Below are positions 31,111 through 39,086 of a stretch of 50,959 nucleotides of DNA, one piece after another. Both the position numbers and the translations under genes were made by a program. Numbering within the stretch: position 1 is the first letter of the stretch; each line of letters begins with the position of its first letter. The DNA is taken from the NCBI GenBank assembly GCA_022705425.1, contig JAKJEM010000010.1, positions 34,788-85,746 of the forward strand, written 5' to 3'. The notes below the pieces were generated by a model, which worked only from the letters and a program-made list of their open reading frames with translations, made no database searches and had not been told where the DNA came from. The DNA is from Planctomycetota bacterium. Lineage in GTDB: Bacteria; Planctomycetota; Brocadiia; CAIUPP01.

Positions 31111-32283
31111 TCATCGCTCGTATGCCTCGAACTGGCCCTGCGCGTCGGAGACCGCTTCCAGACAGAGCCGGTCGATCAGGTCAAGGCACCGCCGTCCCCA
31201 TTCGTCGCGCTGGTGCTGGTGGTAGGTGCGAAACACGAGCTTCGCAACGAGGTGCGCGTCTGCGGCCCTGTGAGTTCGAATGTCCCGCGCTTCGTCGCCG
31301 AACCGCGTGAGGAACTCCTCGCACATGAGGCATGTTGTACCTGGCAGTTGCGATACTGAATCATCGAGCGCAAGAAGCGCCTGCGAGGCCCCCTCGCCGT
31401 ACGCGGCGCTGTTGCTGAACTCCGTGAGGAGACTCTCATAGGTGTCCCAAGACACACCCTTCATGTGATAGAAGAAGGATGCGCTCTTGCGCCTCACGTC
31501 ACTATCCGTATCACTGAAGAGGCGGCGGAGGTTCGCGTCGCACCAAGTTCGGCATTCTTCGACCGCAATGTTTTGCGCAGCCACTTCTGCAACACCAGGG
31601 CGTTGCGACGGGGAGCCTGCCATCGCTTCGTCAACCAGCGTCTGAGCGTCATGACCGAGCAGGACAGCCAAACTGGCGAACCGTGCCCCGGCCTCGCTCG
31701 CATCGGGGGCAGGCGACCGGAGCATGCGTTCGACTAGCCGGCGAAGCGTGACGAAATGCTCCCGAATGGCATAGTAGACAAACTGCTGGACGTAATGGGT
31801 TGTGAACAGGCGGTCGTCCGCTTGAGCGAGCCGCTGAAACAACCGCACACCAAGGGGCATGTCGCTTCTGGCCACAGCAAGAAGGACGGACGCCGCGCAC
31901 GCGCGAACGGCCAGACTCCCGTCAGCAACCAAGTGGTTGATCGTTGACCCGAAACGTGCGATGTAGCCGGCGTCGGTGAGAATCAGATCGCGGATGGCCT
32001 CTGCGGCGCGCCCACGCACGGTGTTAATACCGTGCGTCAGAATCTCTCCGCCGTAGCAGGGCCTGCCGTCAGTGGCCGCCGCATTCCAGAGTTCCTTGTC
32101 TGGATCGGGATGCTGGGCGGCCAGCCAGTCGAGCATGGCAACGGCATCGTCGGGCAGCGCTGTAGTCAGACTCCCCAAGAGGTCCGCAATCTCCCTGCCG
32201 CTTTCGATCCGGGACTCGTCATAGGCCTTACGGCAGACTGCGAGTTTCAGGTCTGGCGGAGTATCCGCGTCCTTCAATCCCAT
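31111..32283 (-). pseudogene. C-terminal helical-repeat fragment of a large protein
   Basis: 390 residues of alpha-helical HEAT-like repeats (GINTVRGRAAEAIRDLI, ADGSLAVRACAASVLLAVAR, VAEVAAQNIAVEECRTW, DSDVRRKSASFFYH). The opening PPDLKLAVCRKAYDESR is mid-protein-like and no Shine-Dalgarno precedes ATG 32283. The in-frame sequence upstream remains open without a stop for at least 50 codons but is low quality. I recognise the pattern as the C-terminal region of large uncharacterised NTPase-like proteins, possibly of the STAND/anti-phage type; that is recall, not a search. Base composition is visibly less GC-rich than its surroundings. It lies 81 bp from attR, at the tRNA-Leu insertion hotspot. 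Confidence 0.6.
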
Positions 32284-32374
32284 GAGGACGTGTTCAACGC
32301 AGGTTGGGGGTGTCCACCGTCTTTCCCTCCGTCCGTACCTGCGCGCGTCTTCGGAGAGCGTTCGGGGCTTGACC

Positions 32375-32767
32375 TTACGGCTTCATCTCGCTCGGGTTCG
32401 GGCTCTTGAGCACGAGGAGGGAGGCGTTCTCCGTCGAGTCGTTGCGGAGGCTCATCGGCGACCGGAAGGCCACGGGCAGGAGGTCTCCCTTGACGGCGGG
32501 CGTGTCCTTGCCCGCCACGGTCGCCACGATCTGCCCCTCGATCACGAGCAGGTGAACGTTCGAGTTGGCGGTGTGCAGAGGCGCCTGCTGGCCGGGCTTC
32601 AGCGCCACCTGCATGATGAGGAGGTGCTTTTCATCCACGAGCATACGCCGGCCGAGCGCGCCGTCGGCGCAGGGGATGTCTTTGAGCACGTTCTTCACCG
32701 GCTCCGCGGCCCGCGCGCCGAGAGCGGCTGCGCCGGCGAGGCTCAACGCAAGGAACCACGTCTTCAT
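32375..32767 (-). CDS. Secreted cupin-domain protein
   Basis: 130 residues. A clear signal peptide (KTWFLALSLAGAAALGARA) is followed by a small beta-barrel with cupin-like spacing (APLHTANSNVHLLVIEGQI, AVKGDLLPVAFRSPMSL). The canonical metal histidines are only partly present. AAGGGGA precedes ATG 32767. It is the last gene of the two-component operon, 32 bp after the HD-GYP regulator. Function unknown. Confidence 0.68.
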   Translation of the reverse strand: MKTWFLALSLAGAAALGARAAEPVKNVLKDIPCADGALGRRMLVDEKHLLIMQVALKPGQQAPLHTANSNVHLLVIEGQIVATVAGKDTPAVKGDLLPVAFRSPMSLRNDSTENASLLVLKSPNPSEMKP

Positions 32768-32799
32768 GCCGTCCCCTTCTCTTGAATGGCCCTGTGCGA

Positions 32800-34224
32800 T
32801 CAGAGGTATTTCGCCGGTTCGGCTTCCAGGACGCGGATGCACGCCTCGACGGCCTGCGGGTCGTAGAGCGTTTCCTTCTTCTGGCGCACCTCCTGGATGG
32901 CGCACTCGCGCCCCAGGGCCGGGCGGTAGGGACGGTGGGACGACATGGCCTCGACCACGTCGGCCACGGCCAGGATGCGTGCTTCGGGGATGATCTGGTC
33001 GGCGCGCAGCCCGCCGGGATAGCCGGAGCCGTCGAGGCGTTCATGGTGCTGCAAGGTGGCCTGCGCCACGGGCCAGACGAAGCTGATCTGGGTGAGGATG
33101 TCGTAGCCGATCTGGGGGTGCGCCTTGATGATGTCCAGCTCGTAGGTGTTGAGGCGTCCGGGCTTGTTGAGGATTTCCGACGGGACGGCGATCTTGCCGA
33201 TGTCGTGAAGGTACCCGGCGATGCGGATGCCCTCGAGGGTGTTGGCGGTCAGCCCCATCTCCGCGCCGATGGCGTGGGCCAGGTCGGCCACGCGGCGCTC
33301 GTGTCCGGCGGTGTAGGGGTCGCGCATTTCCAGGGCGGCGGAGATGGCCCGGATGCTGCCGTCCATCATGTCGTGGAGCTTGCGGGCGCCGTCCTCGATC
33401 TGGCGTTCGGCCTCCTTGCGGTCGGTGATGTCCAGGGCGGTGATGGTGACGGCCTGCCCGCCTTTTTCGAGTTGCAGGGGGGCGCAGCGGAGGAAGACCT
33501 CGCGAACGACGCCGTCCTTGCGCCGCCAGCGCGTTTCGAGGCTGAGGACGCCGCCTTCGGCGAAGCGAGCGGCGGCGGCCTCGGCCAGGCGTCGGCATTC
33601 CTCCGGCTCGGCGAAGAGCGTGTCGCAGGAGCGTCCGGCGAGTTCCTCGACGGTGTAGCCGACCATGCGGCAGAGTTCGTCATTGGCGGCGGTGAGGCGA
33701 TGGTCTTCCATGATGCCGATGCCGACGGGGGCGGCGGTGAAAAGGCTCTGGAGGAGCCCTTCGCGGGCCTTGAGGGTCTTGGTCCGCGTTTCGACGATCT
33801 TCTCGAGGCTCTCCTGGTACTGGCGATTGAGGGCTTCGAGGCGGCGCTTCTCGTCGTTGAGCTTCTTGATGCGCAGGGCGTTGCCGACGGCGCGCTGGAT
33901 GGCGTTCTTGCCGATGGGCTTGACGAGGTAGTCGTTGGCGCCGGCGCGGACGGCCTCGGAGGCGGTCTCGACGGTCGGTTCGCCGGTCATTACGATCACC
34001 TGGACGTCCGGATCGAACTGACGGGCCTGCCGGAAGAGCTCGACGCCGGAGGCGCGGGGCATGACGATGTCCGTCACGACGACGTCCCAGCCCCCCTGGC
34101 GCAGCAGGGCCAAGCCGCTTTCGACGTCCTCGGCCATGCCGGCCTCGTGGCCGTCGCGCCGCAGGAACTCCGACAGCGTGAAGCGGATGCTCGGTTCATC
34201 GTCCACGATCAGGACTCGCGCCAT
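32800..34224 (-). CDS. Response regulator: Rec-PAS-HD-GYP (c-di-GMP phosphodiesterase)
   Basis: 474 residues. The receiver domain is at 1-120 (VLIVDDEPS acidic pair, phosphoacceptor Asp in VVVTDIVMPRASG, Thr in VIVMTGEP, Lys in YLVKPIGK). A coiled linker (about 125-165) leads to a PAS domain (about 160-270, AAPVGIGIMEDHRL, ALDITDRKEAE). The HD-GYP domain is at 285-474: AGYLHDIGKIAVP (HD) and HHERLDGSGYPGGL (GYP). Such proteins hydrolyse cyclic di-GMP when phosphorylated. It lies 66 bp downstream of the hybrid kinase. Confidence 0.92.
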   Translation of the reverse strand: MARVLIVDDEPSIRFTLSEFLRRDGHEAGMAEDVESGLALLRQGGWDVVVTDIVMPRASGVELFRQARQFDPDVQVIVMTGEPTVETASEAVRAGANDYLVKPIGKNAIQRAVGNALRIKKLNDEKRRLEALNRQYQESLEKIVETRTKTLKAREGLLQSLFTAAPVGIGIMEDHRLTAANDELCRMVGYTVEELAGRSCDTLFAEPEECRRLAEAAAARFAEGGVLSLETRWRRKDGVVREVFLRCAPLQLEKGGQAVTITALDITDRKEAERQIEDGARKLHDMMDGSIRAISAALEMRDPYTAGHERRVADLAHAIGAEMGLTANTLEGIRIAGYLHDIGKIAVPSEILNKPGRLNTYELDIIKAHPQIGYDILTQISFVWPVAQATLQHHERLDGSGYPGGLRADQIIPEARILAVADVVEAMSSHRPYRPALGRECAIQEVRQKKETLYDPQAVEACIRVLEAEPAKYL

Positions 34225-34290
34225 GTCAGCCCTCCTGCTTGGGGTGCGCCGGCCGCCGCTGAATGTCGTGCGATGCCGGTCCTGGGGGTC

Positions 34291-36553
34291 CTAGGTCGTT
34301 CCATCCGATGTCCGGGCGTCCTGTCCGGGCGTCAGCGTCCAGCCGTTGTCCACGGGCAGCTCCAGGTGGAATCGCGTGCCGCGCCCCGGCACGCTCTCGA
34401 CGCGCAACTCGCCGTGGTGTTCGCGGACGATGCCGTGGCTGATGGTCAGTCCCAGTCCGGTGCCGCCGGCCTTTGTCGTGAAGAAGGGATCGAAGATGCG
34501 GTCAAGGATTTCGGGGCGGATGCCCGCGCCGTGGTCCTCGACGGTCAGGCGCAGCCAGGCGCGCCCCTCGCGCGTAAAGGCTTCGGCGCGGAGCAGGAGG
34601 GTCTTGTCGGGGTCGGCGCCGGGATAGCGTTCGTTGAGCGCGTCGCGCGCGTTTGTCAGGAGGTTCAGAACCACCTGGCGGATCTGCTGGCTGCGGCACT
34701 TGAGGGAGGGCAACCCTTCCGGCACGGCGACGTTGAGCACGATATTATCGTGCCGCATGAGGGTGCGGACCAGGGAGAGAGTGGTGGCGATAATGTCGCC
34801 AAGGTCGGCGGGGCTGTGGGCCTGCCGGTCCTGACGGGCGAAGGTGAGGAGGTTGTGGACGATTTCGCTGATGCGGCCGCCCTCGCGGAGGATTTCGCGC
34901 GCGTAACGCGCCGGGGGGCTTTCCGGTTCGGCCCCGTCGAGGATGAGCTGCGCGTAGTTCAGGACGCCGGTAATGGGGTTGTTGATTTCATGGGCGACGC
35001 CGCCGGCCAGGATGCCGATGGCTTCGAGCTTCTGCTGCTGGCGCACCTGGGCTTCCAGCTCCATGCGGCGTCGGTCGGCGCGGAGGCTTTCGATCTCGGT
35101 GGCGGCCTTGGCGGCAAGGATGTCCATGACGGCCTGGGCGTGCGGGGGCAAGGGCAGCGGCTGCCGCGAGAGGGCGCACAGGACGCCCAGCGGCTTGCCG
35201 TCGCGTCCCTTGAGGGGCGTTCCTACATAGCCTTCGGCCTTCAACTCCCGGAGCGGGCGGGCTTCGGGGAAGAGGCGGCCCAACCCCTCGGCGAAATGCC
35301 GGAAGCCTTCTGCCAGGACGACACCGCACGGTGTGCCGGCGAGATCGTGATCGTATGGATCGCACCGCTCGCCGTCGCAGAACATGGCCACGGCGCGGGC
35401 CTGCTTCCCATCGGGAGCGAGTTCGGACACGATGACGCAATCGGCGCCCAGCCAGGCGCAGAGGCGCGAGGCAAGGATGTGGAGGCTCTCCGCGCCGCTG
35501 TGGCCCACCACGCTCTCGACCAGCGACTGGAAGGCCGCCTGGGCGCGGCGCTCTTCGGTGATATCGTGCGCAAAGGCGCAGTTGTAGCACTTGCCGCCGA
35601 ACTCAATGTAGTTCGCCGAGATGCGGACCGGGATCCGGACGCCCTCCTTCGTCCTGTGCTGCATCTCGAAGAGGAGCGACTTCTTCTCTCGCAGTTCGCG
35701 CCAGTGTTCGGGCCAGCGCGTCGCCGGCATCAAGGGGTCCACGTCGAACACGGACAGCGCCAGGAGTTCCTCGCGGCTGTAGCCGAGCTTGCGGCAGGCG
35801 GCCTCATTCACGTAAACGAACCGCGCAGCTTCGTCAATCCAGAAGGCCGGGTCGGCGATGCGCTCGATGGAGAACTGCAACAGGCGCATCTGCTCTTCGG
35901 CGCGCTTGCGCTCGGTGGTGACCAGGAAGTAAACCGAGATTCCCTTGGCCTGGGGATAGACTTTGACGTCATACCAGTTCCGGTAGGGGGGGACGTCGAA
36001 CCAAGTCTCGAAGGAAAGAGGGGTTCGGTCGCGCAGGGCGCGACGGTAGTTCAACTCGAAGACGGAGCCGCGGGCCTCGGGAAAGGCTTCGAGAAGGGTG
36101 CGGCCGATGACCTCCTCGCGCCGGCGGTTGAGCAGGCGCTCCGCTTCGGCGTTGAAATAGGTGAAGCGCATCTCGTCATCCAGGGAAAAGAAGCCGTCGG
36201 TGATGCTTTCGAGGATGGCGGTGGTCTGGCGATGGGTGGAATAGAGTTCCGTTTCGGCCTTGCGCCGCTGCTCCTGGTTCTCGATCCAGTCGAGGGCAAA
36301 GGAGACGTCGAGGGCGACCTCCTCGAAGAGGCGCACGGCCTCGCGGTCAAAGGCATCCGGCTCGCGAGCGTACACGGAGACGGTGCCGCAGACTTCGCCC
36401 TTGAAGCGGATGGGGAAGGCGCCGGCGGAGCGGATGCCGAGCTCGGCCAGTTTTTCGCGCCAGAGCATCGAGCGCGGGTCGTCCAGAAGCCGGTTGACGG
36501 CGCAGGTCTGGCCGGTGTTGAGAGCGGTTCCGGTTACGCCGGCGGCCTCGGGG
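34291..36553 (-). CDS. Hybrid histidine kinase, C-terminal part (GAF end-PAS-PAS-GAF-HisKA-HATPase); frameshifted from 36534-37166
   Basis: Order: second half of a GAF domain (TGTALNTGQTCAVNRLL, GVCGTV-like core, LDVSFALDWIE), a PAS domain (ILESITDGFFSLDDEMRF), a second PAS (IERIADPAFWIDEAARFVY), a second GAF (about 390-530), HisKA with the phospho-His in GGVAHEINNPITGVLNY, and HATPase_c (NLLTNARDAL N-box, VEDHGAGIRPEI, FFTTKAGGTGLGLTIS). The frame is open to 36651, but the first residues there are nonsense. The first half of the GAF is encoded by the next ORF in another frame; a single extra C in the CCCC run at 36550-36553 (minus strand) would fuse them. Confidence 0.85.
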
Positions 36554-37166
36554 CCGTTAGGTCGTAAGCGCCCTCGCGGCGCAGCAGCCCGCCATCCTCG
36601 CCGCTCCGGGCGACGGGGAAGACCGCGTCGCCCTCGCGCCAGGCCACCCACGCCAGGGGATACGCGCCGTACTCCACGATGATCCGCGCGGCCTGTTGAA
36701 GGATTTCGGCGCGGGAGACGGCGCGCACGATGGCCTGGTTGACCTGGCTGAGGATGGCGTACATGCGCGTCAGGCGGCGCAGGTTGCGGTCGGCGCGATG
36801 CTTGTACAGGGCCATCTCGATCGTCGTGCGCAGCTCGCGGTCCTGGAAGGGCTTCAGCAGGTAGCCGAAGGGGTCCGCGAACTTGGCGCGCTCGAGGGTG
36901 TCGTCGTCGGCGTAGGCGGTCAGGAAGACGACCGGCAGCCCGAACCGATCGCGCAGGCGCTCGGCCGCGGCGATGCCGTCCATCGCCCCGGCCAGGCGGA
37001 TGTCCATCAGGACCAGGTCGGGCGAGGCGCTTTCGGTCAGGCGCAGGGCCTCTTCTCCCGACGCGGCGACGCCCGGCGTTTCATACCCCAGGGCCGTCAG
37101 GCGGCCTTGCAGATCCATGGCAACGATCGCTTCGTCCTCGACGATGAGGATTCGCGCGCGGCTCAT
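36534..37166 (-). CDS. Receiver domain plus first half of GAF: N-terminal part of the frameshifted hybrid kinase
   Basis: 210 residues. The receiver domain has ILIVEDEAIVAMDL, phosphoacceptor Asp in LVLMDIRLAGAMDG, VVFLTAYADD and YLLKPFQ. It is followed by a coiled linker and a GAF start typical of this architecture (YAILSQVNQAIVRAVSRAEI, YGAYPLAWVAWR, ARSGEDGGLL). It then runs out of frame (TAPRPPA, stop at 36534), whereas the other frame continues TAPEAAGVTGTAL. ATG 37166 is preferred to GTG 37175 because AAAGGG is better spaced. It starts 15 bp after the upstream kinase stop. Confidence 0.85.
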   Translation of the reverse strand: MSRARILIVEDEAIVAMDLQGRLTALGYETPGVAASGEEALRLTESASPDLVLMDIRLAGAMDGIAAAERLRDRFGLPVVFLTAYADDDTLERAKFADPFGYLLKPFQDRELRTTIEMALYKHRADRNLRRLTRMYAILSQVNQAIVRAVSRAEILQQAARIIVEYGAYPLAWVAWREGDAVFPVARSGEDGGLLRREGAYDLTAPRPPA

Positions 37167-37181
37167 CGCAGACACCCTTTC

Positions 37182-38906
37182 TTACGACGCCTCACGGAAG
37201 CGCACCCGACACACAACGCCGCTCTCGTGTTGCCACTCGACCGTTCCCTTGAGCTGGGCCGCCAGGCCGTTCACCAGGCGCAGACCCAGCGTAGCCGACG
37301 CACCGGTTTCCTTTCCGGCGGCCATGCCGACGCCGTCGTCGCGCACGCTCAGCAGGCGTCCGCCTCCCTCCTCGGCGCGGAAGGTCACGCGCACCTCCCC
37401 CGCCCGTCCGCCGGGGAAGGCGTGCTTCAGGCAGTTTGAAACCAATTCGTTCACGATTAGCCCGCACGGAATCGCCTGATCGAGAGACAGACTACTCCGA
37501 TCGGCGTCGAGGGTCAACCGGATTCGCGCCGCCGCGACGCCGTGCGCCCGGAAGAGGTGGGCGCAGAGGTCGTTCAGATAGGCCGGGACGTCCACGCGCG
37601 CGAGGTTCTCCGAGCGGTAGAGCGTCTCATGCAGAAGGGCCATACTGCGGATGCGATTCTGCGTCTCGCGCAGGGCGGTCGCCGCGCCGGGGTCGGCGAT
37701 CCCGGCGGCCTGGAGGCTCAACATGCTCGAGATGACCTGCATGTTGTTCTTGACGCGGTGGTGGACCTCCTTCAGGAGGGTGATTTTCTCCTCGAGGGCG
37801 GCGCGGAGCGAGGTCGCGCGCCGGGCGCGCTCGTCGGCGTAGAGCTCCTGAAGGATGCGGTTCTGCCGCTCCGAATCCAGGTGCCGCCGCAGGAGGCGGG
37901 CCTCGCGCTCGCGCCACCATAGAGCCGTGGCCAGCCCGGCCAGCAGCACCAGCCCGGCAATGGCCGCGCCCATCCATTTCGTTCGCCGGTGGAGAGGGCC
38001 GTAGGCCTCCTCCTCGTCCACCTTGGCCACGATGAACCACGGCGTCTCCGGGACCGCCCGCGTGGCGGCCATGACGGGTACGCCGCGATAGTCGCGTCCC
38101 TCCAGGCTGCCCACGTGCCCGCGCACGGCGGCGGCGGCCGGCAGTTCCGGATCCTGAACCGAACGGCGCAACGTCATGGCGGCGTCGCGGCGATGCCGCA
38201 GCTCATTCAGGAAGAGGACATCCTCCCCCTCGCGCCGGACGAGGAGCGTCTCGGCGGTCGGGCTGGGTGTCGGCCAGTCCTGAAGTGTGGGATAGAGGAA
38301 CCGTTCCGGCTCGATGCGGAGAAGATAGGTTCCGACGCAGCGGTCGTCCTCTCCGCCCGGGACCAGGATCGGCACGCAGAGGTCAAGATGCGCGGTGGGG
38401 ACGTTCGGCGCGCGGTGGAAGTCGGAGAGCAGCGAGCGCCCCGTGCGCGTGACTTCGCGGATGAGGGCGAGACCGTAGGCGCCGACGGTCGGTTCGTCGG
38501 GGCCGACGGACAGGCGCACAACGCCGTCCGGATCCGTCAGCACGGCGCTTCGATAGCCCAGGTTGTCTATGAAGAGCTGCATGAACCGCGCGATGTCCTC
38601 CCCGCGGTCTGCGGGCGACGGGTCTTCGAGAAAGCTCCGAATGCGGTCGGCATTGGCGAGATTGGCCGAGAGGATGCGCGCATCGTTCAGTCGTTCGCGC
38701 CGCCAGGCGTCAATCTGCCGCACCTTGAGGCTGGCCACGGCCTCGATCGCATCGGAGGCGCTGCGATGAGCGGCGGTGTGCAGGTACTCGTGGTAGTGCC
38801 AGCCCCCGATCGCGATGCAGAGCGTGGCGGCGGCGAAGACCGTCAAGGGGACGAAGGGAAAGGCGCCGCTCTGCGCTTCCCCTGCCGCTTTCGGTTCTGC
38901 GGTCAT
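37182..38906 (-). CDS. Membrane sensor histidine kinase (Cache-like sensor, HisKA_2)
   Basis: 574 residues. TM1 is near 18-38 (VFAAATLCIAIGGWHYHEYL), an extracytoplasmic Cache-like sensor spans about 45-310 (MQLFIDNLGYRSAVLTDPDG, GVPVMAATRAVPETPWFIV), TM2 is WMGAAIAGLVLLAGLATALW, then a coiled segment. HisKA_2 dimerisation holds the phospho-His in KEVHHRVKNNMQVISSML, and the HATPase has IVNELVSNCLKHAF and VRDDGVGMAAG. This class phosphorylates stand-alone receivers. The two receiver proteins directly downstream are the likely partners. Confidence 0.9.
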   Translation of the reverse strand: MTAEPKAAGEAQSGAFPFVPLTVFAAATLCIAIGGWHYHEYLHTAAHRSASDAIEAVASLKVRQIDAWRRERLNDARILSANLANADRIRSFLEDPSPADRGEDIARFMQLFIDNLGYRSAVLTDPDGVVRLSVGPDEPTVGAYGLALIREVTRTGRSLLSDFHRAPNVPTAHLDLCVPILVPGGEDDRCVGTYLLRIEPERFLYPTLQDWPTPSPTAETLLVRREGEDVLFLNELRHRRDAAMTLRRSVQDPELPAAAAVRGHVGSLEGRDYRGVPVMAATRAVPETPWFIVAKVDEEEAYGPLHRRTKWMGAAIAGLVLLAGLATALWWREREARLLRRHLDSERQNRILQELYADERARRATSLRAALEEKITLLKEVHHRVKNNMQVISSMLSLQAAGIADPGAATALRETQNRIRSMALLHETLYRSENLARVDVPAYLNDLCAHLFRAHGVAAARIRLTLDADRSSLSLDQAIPCGLIVNELVSNCLKHAFPGGRAGEVRVTFRAEEGGGRLLSVRDDGVGMAAGKETGASATLGLRLVNGLAAQLKGTVEWQHESGVVCRVRFREAS

Positions 38907-38960
38907 GGTCCCGATGCCCTGAAGATGCCGGCCCGATCCGGATGCGCCATGGCAACAACT

Positions 38961-38989
38961 ATCCTAGGCCAAGTGTGCCGGTGAATCAA
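38961..38989 (-). promoter_or_regulatory. Candidate promoter of the two-component operon
   Basis: Minus-strand TTGATT, 17-bp spacer, TAGGAT, about 55 nt upstream of the sensor kinase start. Confidence 0.55.
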
Positions 38990-39086
38990 GGCTTTGCGCG
39001 GCGCTCGATGGCGCTTTCCTTCCGCCCGCGGGGGCAGTATCATATCCGGCAGAGCCGGCGACGCGCGGTTGACGAACGGAGTGCCC

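Noticed and set aside
32782..36567. 1261-codon plus-strand ORF over the kinase operon
   Set aside because: Antisense shadow of histidine kinase and HD-GYP genes; no recognisable domains.
39038..39043. TATCAT as the -10 of a promoter for the beta-propeller gene
   Set aside because: No acceptable -35 at 16-18 bp upstream; not listed as a feature.
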